This document shows, piece by piece, positions 43,267-49,871 of a stretch of DNA of 64,000 bases (the first letter of the stretch is position 1; each line of letters opens with the position of its first letter). Under the pieces are notes generated by a model, which did no database searches, was not told the DNA's origin, and saw only the letters and a list, made by a program, of their open reading frames with translations. The DNA comes from Thermoleophilia bacterium SCSIO 60948 (lineage in GTDB: Bacteria > Actinomycetota > Thermoleophilia > Solirubrobacterales > 70-9): NCBI GenBank assembly GCA_021496505.1, contig CP053031.1, forward strand, positions 2,286,001 through 2,350,000, given 5' to 3'. A program made the position numbers and the translations under genes.

Positions 43267-43934
43267 GAGCTCCCTCCTTCGCTTCGCAGCGCGTCGATGG
43301 CGCGTCCGATCAGCTCCGGTCCCGCCCCGAGCGAGCCGAGCACGAGCTCCACGTGGAGCTCGGCGACCTGATCGAGCGCCAGCGGGCCGTCGGGGTCGAA
43401 CCACAGCGCGACCCCCGTGCACTGGAGCAGGATCGCGTAGGTCGCGACGTAGGCATCGGAGGAGCGCAGCGCCCCGGCTCGGATCCCGTCGCGGATCATG
43501 CCGCCGAAGCGCGCCTCGTAGGCGTCGCGCTTGGCGATCAGCGCCGCCTTCGGCTCGGGCGTGAGGGCGCGGATCTCACTGTCGGTGACGAACGCCTCGA
43601 GCCGGTGCTCGCCGTGGAAGACGACGTGCTCGCGAACGGCGGCGGCGAGCTGCAGGGCCGGCTCGGACCGGCGCGCCACCGCGGCCTCGACGCGCTCGCT
43701 CAGCGCGCGCATGAACTCGTCCTGGAGCTCGACGAGGATCGCCTCCTTCGACGGGTACCAGTGGTAGATCGCGGCCGGCTGGACCTCGGCGGCGGCGGCG
43801 AGCTCGCGCATCGAGGTCGCGTGGTAGCCGAGCCGGGCGAAGAGCTCCGTCGCGGCGGCGTGGATCGCGTCACGAGTCTCGGGCCCACGGGCCCGCGGCG
43901 CGGGGATCGGCGCGGCTGTCGCCGGCTCAGCCAA
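43263..43934 (-). CDS. TetR family regulator inside the peptide/beta-amino-acid operon
   Basis: 223 residues with the HTH TSMRELAAAAEVQPAAIYHWYPS near residues 41-61 and a helical effector domain. It lies between the catabolic genes (kdd, thioesterase, kce) and the peptide uptake genes and overlaps both neighbours (8 and 4 nt). It is therefore made from the operon it most likely controls, implying autoregulation. The candidate operators are the AACGNNCGTT-type palindromes upstream of kdd. The effector may be a CoA thioester or amino acid from the pathway; this is inferred. Confidence 0.88.
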   Translation of the reverse strand: MAEPATAAPIPAPRARGPETRDAIHAAATELFARLGYHATSMRELAAAAEVQPAAIYHWYPSKEAILVELQDEFMRALSERVEAAVARRSEPALQLAAAVREHVVFHGEHRLEAFVTDSEIRALTPEPKAALIAKRDAYEARFGGMIRDGIRAGALRSSDAYVATYAILLQCTGVALWFDPDGPLALDQVAELHVELVLGSLGAGPELIGRAIDALRSEGGSS

Positions 43935-44757
43935 GCCGCAGCAGCTCCCGCGCCTCGTCCTGGGTTGCGACCTCGCGGCCCAGCCGGCGCGTCAGGTCGA
44001 CCGCCAGCTCGACGAGCTGCGCATTCGACTCGGCGTGGACGCCGCGGGCGACGTAGGCGACGTCCTCGAGTCCGGTGCGGATGCCGGGCGCGCCACGGAG
44101 CAGTGCGAGCGCCATCATCCGCTGGTGGTGGCGGCCGATGCACGTGACCGTCCAGAACGTCTCCGGCGGAAGCGGACGCAGCATCGCGTCGAGTGCCTCG
44201 GGCGAGGCGTCGATACCACCGGGCACCCCGAAGACGAGGTTGATCCGCATCGGCGCCGGGACGATCCCCTGCTCGAGCCAGCGCACCGCGCTCATCACGT
44301 GGCCGACGTCGAAGCACTCGACCTCGAGCCCGATCCCCATCCCGAGCGCGCGCTCGCAGATGCCGCGACCGGCGGGCGGCGGGGTCAGGAACATCTCGTC
44401 GCCGAAGTTCATCGACCCCGACTCGACGCCGGAGAGGTCGGGACCGGCGTCGAGACCGGTCGTGCGCTCGGCGATCGTCATGTCGTTGGCGCCGCCGGTC
44501 GAGACCATCGTCACGACGTCGGTGGCGGCGTTGATGCGTTCGATCACCTCGACGAACAGCTCCGGGCGGCCGCTCGGCGTGCCGTCGTCCTCGCGGACGT
44601 GGAGATGGGCGACCGTCGCGCCGGCCTCGCTCGCCTCGATCGCCGAGTCGGCGATCTCCGCGGTCGTATATGGGACGTTCGGATTCTGCTCCCGAAACGT
44701 GTCGGCGCCCGTGACGGCGACCGTGAGGACGACGGGGTCGGAGTCCCAGGCGCTCAT
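43927..44757 (-). CDS. kce: Beta-keto acid cleavage enzyme, Kce-like (BKACE family)
   Basis: 276 residues, a zinc TIM-barrel enzyme. Zinc-binding HLHVR lies near residue 51, and the family signatures VVLTVAVTGAD, EIADSAIEASEAGATVAH, SMNFGDEMFLTPP, LEVECFDVGHV and GIRTGLEDVAYVARG are present. The reference enzyme condenses 5-amino-3-oxohexanoate with acetyl-CoA to give 3-aminobutyryl-CoA and acetoacetate. BKACE members vary in substrate (for example dehydrocarnitine), but a kdd gene two positions upstream supports the Kce reaction. It overlaps its neighbours by 4 and 8 nt. Confidence 0.88.
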   Translation of the reverse strand: MSAWDSDPVVLTVAVTGADTFREQNPNVPYTTAEIADSAIEASEAGATVAHLHVREDDGTPSGRPELFVEVIERINAATDVVTMVSTGGANDMTIAERTTGLDAGPDLSGVESGSMNFGDEMFLTPPPAGRGICERALGMGIGLEVECFDVGHVMSAVRWLEQGIVPAPMRINLVFGVPGGIDASPEALDAMLRPLPPETFWTVTCIGRHHQRMMALALLRGAPGIRTGLEDVAYVARGVHAESNAQLVELAVDLTRRLGREVATQDEARELLRLG

Positions 44758-45185
44758 GCCGCGACCCCCGCCGCCTCCAGCCGGCGGCGCTCGTCGTCGC
44801 TGACCGCGCGCTTGCCGCGCGCCTCGGGGTCCCAGAGCACGCTCACCACCTCCGCCTCGACCAGCGCCTCGCCGGCCGAGTTCCTGATCACCTCGCGCGT
44901 GCGCACGCTCGACTCGCCGATCCGAAGCGCCTCGCAGGCGATCCAGATGTCGCGGTCGGCGAGCGTCATCTCGGCCCGGAAGTCGACCTCGCAGCGCACG
45001 ACGACGTAGCCCTGGCGGGCGAACTCGTGCGCCTTGAAGAAGGCGTCGCGGCCCTCGTCGAGATAGACGAGCGCGATCGCGTTGTTGACGTGACCGAGCA
45101 GATCGATGTCGGCCCAGCGGATCCGCATGTGGTGGCCGGACGGCCCGGCCGCGGCCGCGGTGGTCGTGCGCCCGTCATCGCTCAC
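44754..45185 (-). CDS. Hotdog-fold acyl-CoA thioesterase (4HBT type)
   Basis: 143 residues of the 4-hydroxybenzoyl-CoA thioesterase type. The active-site segment is MRIRWADIDLLGHVNNAIAL with the catalytic Asp and the GHVNN turn, followed by YLDEGRDAFF. Between kdd and kce the likely substrate is the 3-aminobutyryl-CoA made by Kce, much as CdhB handles the CoA ester made by the BKACE enzyme CdhC in carnitine breakdown. The classical lysine-fermentation hotdog enzyme Kal (an ammonia-lyase) looks different. It overlaps both neighbours by 4 nt. Confidence 0.85.
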   Translation of the reverse strand: MSDDGRTTTAAAAGPSGHHMRIRWADIDLLGHVNNAIALVYLDEGRDAFFKAHEFARQGYVVVRCEVDFRAEMTLADRDIWIACEALRIGESSVRTREVIRNSAGEALVEAEVVSVLWDPEARGKRAVSDDERRRLEAAGVAA

Positions 45186-46216
45186 GCGAGCTCCAGGCCG
45201 AGCGCGGCGCGGAGGGCCGGCGATCGCCGAGCGAGGTCGAGCGCGTAGGCGCCGCGATCGGGCGCGTAGCCGTTGCCGACGAGCATCCGCACGTTCGACC
45301 CCATCCCGTCCGCGGTCAATGCGCAGGTCTGAAAGCTCGTCGCCATCGAGAACAGCAGCAGCGTCCCCGCCGTCGGGTCGGTCGCGAGGATCGCACTCGC
45401 CTCGCAGCCGCTCGCGTTCGTCACGAGCAGCGTCAGGTCGGCGGGCGCGACGCCGGCCGCGCGCAGCGCCTCGGCCGTCGCGACGGGGTCGCGGAGGTCG
45501 CAGACGAGGCCGACGTCGCAGAGTCCCAACTCGCGCGCTCGCTCGACCGCGGCGGCGTCGACGTCGAGCACCACGAGGGTGCCGTCGTCCATCGCATCGC
45601 TCGCGGCCGCGAGCGCCAGGCGCCCGGCGTGCCCCGCCCCGAGGACGCAGACCGTCCCGCCCTCGCGTGGGGCGAGCTCGCGCGTATGTGAGGCGGCCGC
45701 GTAGACGTCGATCAGCTCGACCGCCTGCGCCTCCGGGATGTCGCCCGGCATCGGCGCCCAGACTGAGCTCGCGGCGAGATAGGCGGTGCCCTCGACGTCG
45801 ATCTGTGGCGAGTCGGGCTCGAGCGCGACGATGCGCCGGAGGGTCAGCGGGACCAGCGTGAGCGAGGCGAGCGTCACCACCCGCCGGCCCACCGGCGGCG
45901 GGTCCTCGCGAAGCTCGCCCACTGCGCCCACGTCGCCGACGGCGACGCCGCCGGAGTCAGTGACCGGGTTGTGCATCTTGCCGCGCTCGCGAACGATCTC
46001 GAGGACGCGCTCCGCCATCGCGGCGGGGTCGCCGCCGCACGACTCCCGGATCTGACGGTGCGACGTCGAGTCGAGACAGAGCCGATCTACGGAGATCTCG
46101 ATCTCCCCCGGCCGCATCGGGCCGCTCGCGTCGAGCCGATCGGCCGGCTGCGGCAGCGAGCCGGCCGGCGCGATCACCCGATCCGCGCCGAGCCGCTCGC
46201 GTTCCCCCCAGGCCAC
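45182..46216 (-). CDS. kdd: L-erythro-3,5-diaminohexanoate dehydrogenase
   Basis: About 344 residues from a GTG at 46216, eight bases after GGGAGGGG; an ATG at 46234 gives six more residues but has no ribosome-binding site. The Kdd hallmark is DSTSHRQIRESCGGD followed by VLEIVRERGKMHNPVTDSGG. A Rossmann motif VCVLGAGHAGRLALAAA and a late LLLFSMATSFQTCALTADGMG also fit. The enzyme deaminates 3,5-diaminohexanoate oxidatively to 5-amino-3-oxohexanoate with NAD, the substrate of Kce. It is the first gene of the twelve-gene unit. Lysine aminomutases (KamA, KamDE) are not in the window. Confidence 0.88.
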   Translation of the reverse strand: MAWGERERLGADRVIAPAGSLPQPADRLDASGPMRPGEIEISVDRLCLDSTSHRQIRESCGGDPAAMAERVLEIVRERGKMHNPVTDSGGVAVGDVGAVGELREDPPPVGRRVVTLASLTLVPLTLRRIVALEPDSPQIDVEGTAYLAASSVWAPMPGDIPEAQAVELIDVYAAASHTRELAPREGGTVCVLGAGHAGRLALAAASDAMDDGTLVVLDVDAAAVERARELGLCDVGLVCDLRDPVATAEALRAAGVAPADLTLLVTNASGCEASAILATDPTAGTLLLFSMATSFQTCALTADGMGSNVRMLVGNGYAPDRGAYALDLARRSPALRAALGLELA

Positions 46217-46233
46217 GGTGCTCACCCCTCCCA

Positions 46234-46247
46234 TGAACGAGCGTTAA
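46234..46247. promoter_or_regulatory. Candidate TetR operator, site A, in kdd/deacetylase control region
   Basis: TGAACGAGCGTTAA contains AACG/CGTT half-sites separated by two bases, just upstream of the kdd start. Together with site B it gives two related sites 65 bp apart in a divergent promoter region, as expected for a TetR regulator controlling both directions. Confidence 0.5.
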
Positions 46248-46298
46248 GTTATCGACCGCTGCGGCGTTGTCAACCCTTGGGCTCCGCGAACGGGGCGT

Positions 46299-46312
46299 TG
46301 AACGTACGTTTG
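46299..46312. promoter_or_regulatory. Candidate TetR operator, site B, in kdd/deacetylase control region
   Basis: TGAACGTACGTTTG contains the perfect 10-bp palindrome AACGTACGTT at 46301-46310. It lies 29 bp before the deacetylase start codon and matches site A at nine of twelve core positions. The TetR protein encoded within the operon is the obvious candidate to bind it. Confidence 0.5.
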
Positions 46313-46341
46313 GCCGCTTCGGTGCAGAGAGGGAGGTTCGG

Positions 46342-47418
46342 TTGGACATCGAGATACCGGTCGTGTGGACGCAGCTCAGCGATCGCCATCGTCCCGGCGG
46401 CGAGATCTACGTCGGCGTCCACACCCCCGGCAGCGAAGTGAGGGAGCGAACGCGCCTGATTCGCGACGAGCTCGAGCGCGCCGGAGCGAAGCTCGTCGGG
46501 GCCGAGTCGCAACCGCCGGCGCTTCTCGAGCAGATCCACGACCCAGGACTCCTCGATCACCTCGAGCGCGGCTGGCGCGACTGGCAGGCCTCGGGGCTGC
46601 CGGACGACCCGGGTCAGCCACGGGTCACGCCATACCTCTTCCCCCACCCCGAGCTGCTCGCCGGCGAGCCACTCGGCGTCCCGAGCGCGGCCGCGGCGCG
46701 TGCAGGCCGCTTCGCCTACGACACGATGACGGTCATCGGCGAGGGGACCTGGGAGGCCGCGCGGGCCGGCGTCGACGCGGCGATCGTCGCCGCCGAGCTC
46801 GCGTTCGGCGACTCGCCCCGCGGCGCGGCCTACGCGTGCGTTCGCCCCCCGGGCCACCACGCGACGCGCGGCGGGTTCGGCGGCTCGTGCTACCTCAACA
46901 ACTCGGCGCTGGCCGCGGCGCGGCTGCGCGAGATGACCGATGCGCGCGTCGCCGTGATCGACGTCGATGCCCACCACGGCAACGGCACTCAGGCGATCTT
47001 CCGCGCCGACCCCGAGGTCCTCACCGGATCGGTCCACGTCGATCCGGGCGCGGGGTGGTTTCCCCACTACGTCGGCTTCGCGCGCGAGACGGGTCACGGG
47101 CCCGGCGAGGGCGCCAACCGCAACCTGCCGCTGGCTCCTGGCACGGGCGACGGGCGATGGCTCGACGCGGTCGGCACGCTCGCCGACTGGGCGGTCGACG
47201 GTGGCGCTCGAGCCCTCGTCGTCGCGCTCGGCGTCGACGCGGCCGCCGGCGACCCGGAGAGCCCGCTCGAGGTCAGCTCCGACGGCTACCGCGCGGCCGG
47301 CGAGCGGCTCGGAGCGCTCGGTCTGCCCACCGCGATCGTCCAGGAGGGCGGCTACGACCTGAGCCGCCTCGCCACCCTCGTCCGCAGCTTCCTCGAGGGC
47401 TTCTCCTCGGCGCGCTGA
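46342..47418 (+). CDS. Histone-deacetylase-family protein (acetylpolyamine amidohydrolase-like)
   Basis: 358 residues from a TTG at 46342, five bases after a clear GGGAGG. Zinc deacetylase motifs: CVRPPGHHATRGGFGG (paired His), VIDVDAHHGNGTQAIF (metal Asp and His), GVDAAAGDPESPLEV (second metal Asp) and IVQEGGYDLSRLA (transition-state Tyr). Bacterial members remove acetyl groups from polyamines or acetylated lysine-like amines. It is divergent from the kdd operon and shares its control region, so an N-acetylated diamino acid is a possible substrate. That link is inference. Confidence 0.9.
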   Translation: MDIEIPVVWTQLSDRHRPGGEIYVGVHTPGSEVRERTRLIRDELERAGAKLVGAESQPPALLEQIHDPGLLDHLERGWRDWQASGLPDDPGQPRVTPYLFPHPELLAGEPLGVPSAAAARAGRFAYDTMTVIGEGTWEAARAGVDAAIVAAELAFGDSPRGAAYACVRPPGHHATRGGFGGSCYLNNSALAAARLREMTDARVAVIDVDAHHGNGTQAIFRADPEVLTGSVHVDPGAGWFPHYVGFARETGHGPGEGANRNLPLAPGTGDGRWLDAVGTLADWAVDGGARALVVALGVDAAAGDPESPLEVSSDGYRAAGERLGALGLPTAIVQEGGYDLSRLATLVRSFLEGFSSAR

Positions 47419-47426
47419 GCCCGCGG

Positions 47427-47477
47427 CGTCGAGCGACGATTCGTCGCCACCAGGTGGCCGCGGATCGTCGCTCGACG
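47427..47477. terminator. Bidirectional terminator with nested stems
   Basis: Perfect 14-bp arms CGTCGAGCGACGAT (47427-47440) and ATCGTCGCTCGACG (47464-47477) enclose a smaller palindrome GCCACCAGGTGGC. It lies between convergent stops at 47418 and 47491. Confidence 0.75.
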
Positions 47478-47490
47478 GGCCGAGGGCGCG

Positions 47491-48093
47491 CTACGCCGCG
47501 AGGCGACCGGCGAGCTCGGCCCGCCAGGCCCGCAGACGCGCGACGTAGTCGGGCTCGGCGCCGATGACCCACGCGAACGCATCCCCGATCGCGTCGCTTC
47601 GGAAGCGTCGGAGCTCGCCGGGGACGTCCGCGTCCGGGCGCACCGAGCCGTCGGCGATGCCCGCGCGGAGCCAGGCCTCGACCTCGTCGACGAAGCGCAG
47701 CAGCCACTCGAGGATCAGCGGTCGCGACTCGGCGCTCGCGGTGACGGATTCGAAGCCGACGATGAAGATCGCCCGCAGCGCGAGCGGGTGTTCGCCGGCG
47801 AGGTCGACGAGGCGATCGACCCCGCCGAGCAGCTCGTCGAGGCCGCTGCCGGCGGTCCCCGCCCCCTCGCCGCCGAGCAGCAGCTCCTCGTAATCGCGAT
47901 GGAATGCTTCGAGCAGCGCCTGCTTGGAGCCGTAGCGATCGCGAACCATCGCGCGGCTGTAGCCGGCCCGCTCGCCGATCTGGGCGACGGTCGTGGCCGC
48001 GTAGCCCTGCTCGCAGATCAGCTCGGCGAGCGCCTCGCGGAGGGCGATCGCGGAGGCCTGCGTCCTCTCGGCCTGAGTTCGGGCGGGCGCCAC
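47491..48093 (-). CDS. TetR family regulator of the MpaB-like oxygenase gene
   Basis: 200 residues from a GTG at 48093. The HTH reads TTVAQIGERAGYSRAMVRDRYGS near residues 32-54, and the recognition helix has an Arg where many TetRs have Tyr. The C-terminal domain is all-helical (MsmR/AcrR-like). The gene is divergent from the oxygenase gene with 59 bp between starts, and that space is almost filled by a perfect 28-bp palindrome. Autoregulation and control of the oxygenase gene are therefore very likely. Confidence 0.88.
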   Translation of the reverse strand: MAPARTQAERTQASAIALREALAELICEQGYAATTVAQIGERAGYSRAMVRDRYGSKQALLEAFHRDYEELLLGGEGAGTAGSGLDELLGGVDRLVDLAGEHPLALRAIFIVGFESVTASAESRPLILEWLLRFVDEVEAWLRAGIADGSVRPDADVPGELRRFRSDAIGDAFAWVIGAEPDYVARLRAWRAELAGRLAA

Positions 48094-48113
48094 GGCCGAA
48101 ACGATACGAAACC

Positions 48114-48141
48114 AACTTGTCTGCGTACAGGCAGACAAGTT
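48114..48141. promoter_or_regulatory. TetR operator, perfect palindrome
   Basis: AACTTGTCTGC, six bases GTACAG, GCAGACAAGTT: perfect 11-bp arms in the short space between divergent TetR and oxygenase starts. The length and symmetry are typical of a TetR site; the inner part (TGTCTGCGTACAGGCAGACA) may bind two dimers. Confidence 0.85.
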
Positions 48142-48152
48142 ACGGTTACGTC

Positions 48153-49070
48153 GTGGCCCCGAGCGCCAAGTCCGCGACCGAACCGGCGCGCCTCCCCGCG
48201 CCACCCATCGGCTCGCGCCCGAGCCGCCACTGGGCGCGCGACGAGCTCGCCCGCCTCGATCCGATCGCCGACCACGAGCGCGCCGCGCACCTGGTCACGT
48301 CGGTGATCTACGGCGACCCGCCCGTCGCCGGGGCCCTCTACACCGTCGCCTTCGTCCGCCAGATGGCGATCCCGTCGATCGCGCGCGTCGTTCACCGCGG
48401 CGGCCGCGGCCCCAGCATCCGCGACACGCGCAAGCGAAACGACGACACGATCACGATCTTCGGCGAGATCCTCCGCCACGGGTATTCCTCGCCGGCCGGG
48501 CGGGCGATGATCGGGCGGATGGTCGAGATCCACTCGCGGTTTCCGATCTCGAACGACCAGAACCTCTACACGCTGGCCTCGCTCGCACTCGAGGCGACCC
48601 GCGTCCCGCAGGTCCTCGGCCGGCGGCTGATGAGCGAGGAACTGCTCGACTCCACCTTCCTGTTCTGGCGCGGCGTCGGTCTCGAGATGGGGCTCGAGGG
48701 CATCCCCGAGACCCGCGCCGAGTACCTGCGCTGGACTGACGCGTATGAGCGCGAGCACTTCGGCTACACCGCCGGCGGTCGCGAGGTCGCCGACGCGATG
48801 CTCGACGACTACGCCGAGCGCTGGGCGCCGCGCCCGCTCCGCCCGGCGGCCCGCGCGTTCGTCCGCTCGCTGTGCGACGACCGTCTGCTCGCAACGCTCA
48901 GGCTCGACCCACCGCCGCGCGGCGCAAGGCGAGCCACCGGCCTCGGCGTCGAGGCGTACAAGCTCGGCCGGCGAGCCCTACCCGATCCGCCCGAGCGCTC
49001 CTACTCGAGCCACTACGGCACCTACGCGCCCGGTACGCCGCTCTCGGAGATCGGCTTCCAGCGCGACTGA
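48153..49070 (+). CDS. Oxygenase MpaB family protein (DUF2236, latex-clearing-protein-like)
   Basis: 305 residues from a GTG at 48153. It has the DUF2236 helical pattern: DPPVAGALYTVAFVRQMAIPSIARVV, then the conserved RKRNDDTITIFGEILRHG and IHSRFPISNDQNLYTL. The family includes Lcp rubber oxygenase and fungal MpaB, both b-type heme proteins that cleave C=C bonds. Heme binding here is expected by homology. It has its own TetR regulator, so it may respond to a hydrophobic substrate. It is convergent with the HxlR gene. Confidence 0.8.
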   Translation: MAPSAKSATEPARLPAPPIGSRPSRHWARDELARLDPIADHERAAHLVTSVIYGDPPVAGALYTVAFVRQMAIPSIARVVHRGGRGPSIRDTRKRNDDTITIFGEILRHGYSSPAGRAMIGRMVEIHSRFPISNDQNLYTLASLALEATRVPQVLGRRLMSEELLDSTFLFWRGVGLEMGLEGIPETRAEYLRWTDAYEREHFGYTAGGREVADAMLDDYAERWAPRPLRPAARAFVRSLCDDRLLATLRLDPPPRGARRATGLGVEAYKLGRRALPDPPERSYSSHYGTYAPGTPLSEIGFQRD

Positions 49071-49080
49071 GCGACCCCGC

Positions 49081-49755
49081 CTAAGCGGGAACGGGCGCCG
49101 GGTCCGGCAGCGGAAAGAGAGTGCAGAAGCGGCGCGCGGCCGACTCATCGCCCGAGACCTCGACGGCGCCGGCGATCGCCTCATCGAAGTCGAGCCGGCC
49201 CTGGGCCGCGGCGAGCACCTGGCTCACCGGGCCCTCGATGACAGCGTCGGCGTCCGGGGCCTCCCCCTCGCTCAATGTGAGCTCGCCGTTCGCGACGCTC
49301 GCGACGAAGGTGCGCCCCTCGGTGAACCTCAGCTCGATCTCGACGTCGGCGCCCTCCGCGCTCGCCGGGTCGAACATCGTCTGGAAGGAGAGCACGTGGG
49401 CGTCGAAGCTCATCCAGAGGTCGCCGTCGTCGGGAAGCGGCAGCCGGGCGCCCCAGCGACCCAGGGCGGCGATCACGGGGCCGAGCTCGCGTCCGTGGTC
49501 GGTCAGCTCGTACACCTTCGCCGGTGTCGGCGGCGGCAGCGTCCGCTTCTGGACGATCCCCGAGCCCTCGAGGTCGCGTAGGCGTTGCGAGAGAACGTCC
49601 GGGCTGACGTGGGGAAGTCCGGTTCTCAGATCGGTGAAGCGCTTCGGTCCACAGAGCAGTTCGCGGACGACCATCAACGACCACCGCTCGCCGACCGTGT
49701 CGAGTGCGCGGGCGGTCCCGCATACGTCGCCGTAGGAGCGCTTCGACTTGCTCAT
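49081..49755 (-). CDS. HxlR-type transcriptional regulator fused to an SCP2-like domain
   Basis: 224 residues from the ATG at 49755. The N-terminal winged helix starts YGDVCGTARALDTVGERWSL and continues VVRELLCGPKRFTDLRTGLP and LSQRLRDLEGSGIV, which is diagnostic of HxlR and includes the redox-type Cys of the family. The C-terminal half (about 125-220) is an SCP2 sterol-carrier-like lipid-binding fold (GPVSQVLAAAQGRLDFDEAI). It is divergent from the DHA2 efflux gene, with a 17-bp palindrome between, and likely controls it in response to a hydrophobic ligand. Confidence 0.88.
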   Translation of the reverse strand: MSKSKRSYGDVCGTARALDTVGERWSLMVVRELLCGPKRFTDLRTGLPHVSPDVLSQRLRDLEGSGIVQKRTLPPPTPAKVYELTDHGRELGPVIAALGRWGARLPLPDDGDLWMSFDAHVLSFQTMFDPASAEGADVEIELRFTEGRTFVASVANGELTLSEGEAPDADAVIEGPVSQVLAAAQGRLDFDEAIAGAVEVSGDESAARRFCTLFPLPDPAPVPA

Positions 49756-49797
49756 GGGTTCCATCCTACCCGATTCGCTACGTTGCAACGACTTAGC

Positions 49798-49814
49798 AGT
49801 TGGTTTTTCCAACT
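49798..49814. promoter_or_regulatory. Candidate HxlR operator upstream of efflux gene
   Basis: AGTTGG, five T, CCAACT: 17-bp palindrome in the 116-bp space between the divergent regulator and efflux pump starts. Its A/T-rich centre is unusual in this GC-rich sequence. Confidence 0.55.
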
Positions 49815-49871
49815 AGCCGCTAGGGTAGCCCAATCGACCAGACCGCAAAGCAACGAGAGCGAGGGACGCAG

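Noticed and set aside
44754-45185. Hotdog protein as 3-aminobutyryl-CoA ammonia-lyase (Kal)
   Set aside because: The sequence carries the 4HBT thioesterase motif with catalytic Asp and GHVNN; it does not match Kal as I remember it. Kept only as an alternative.
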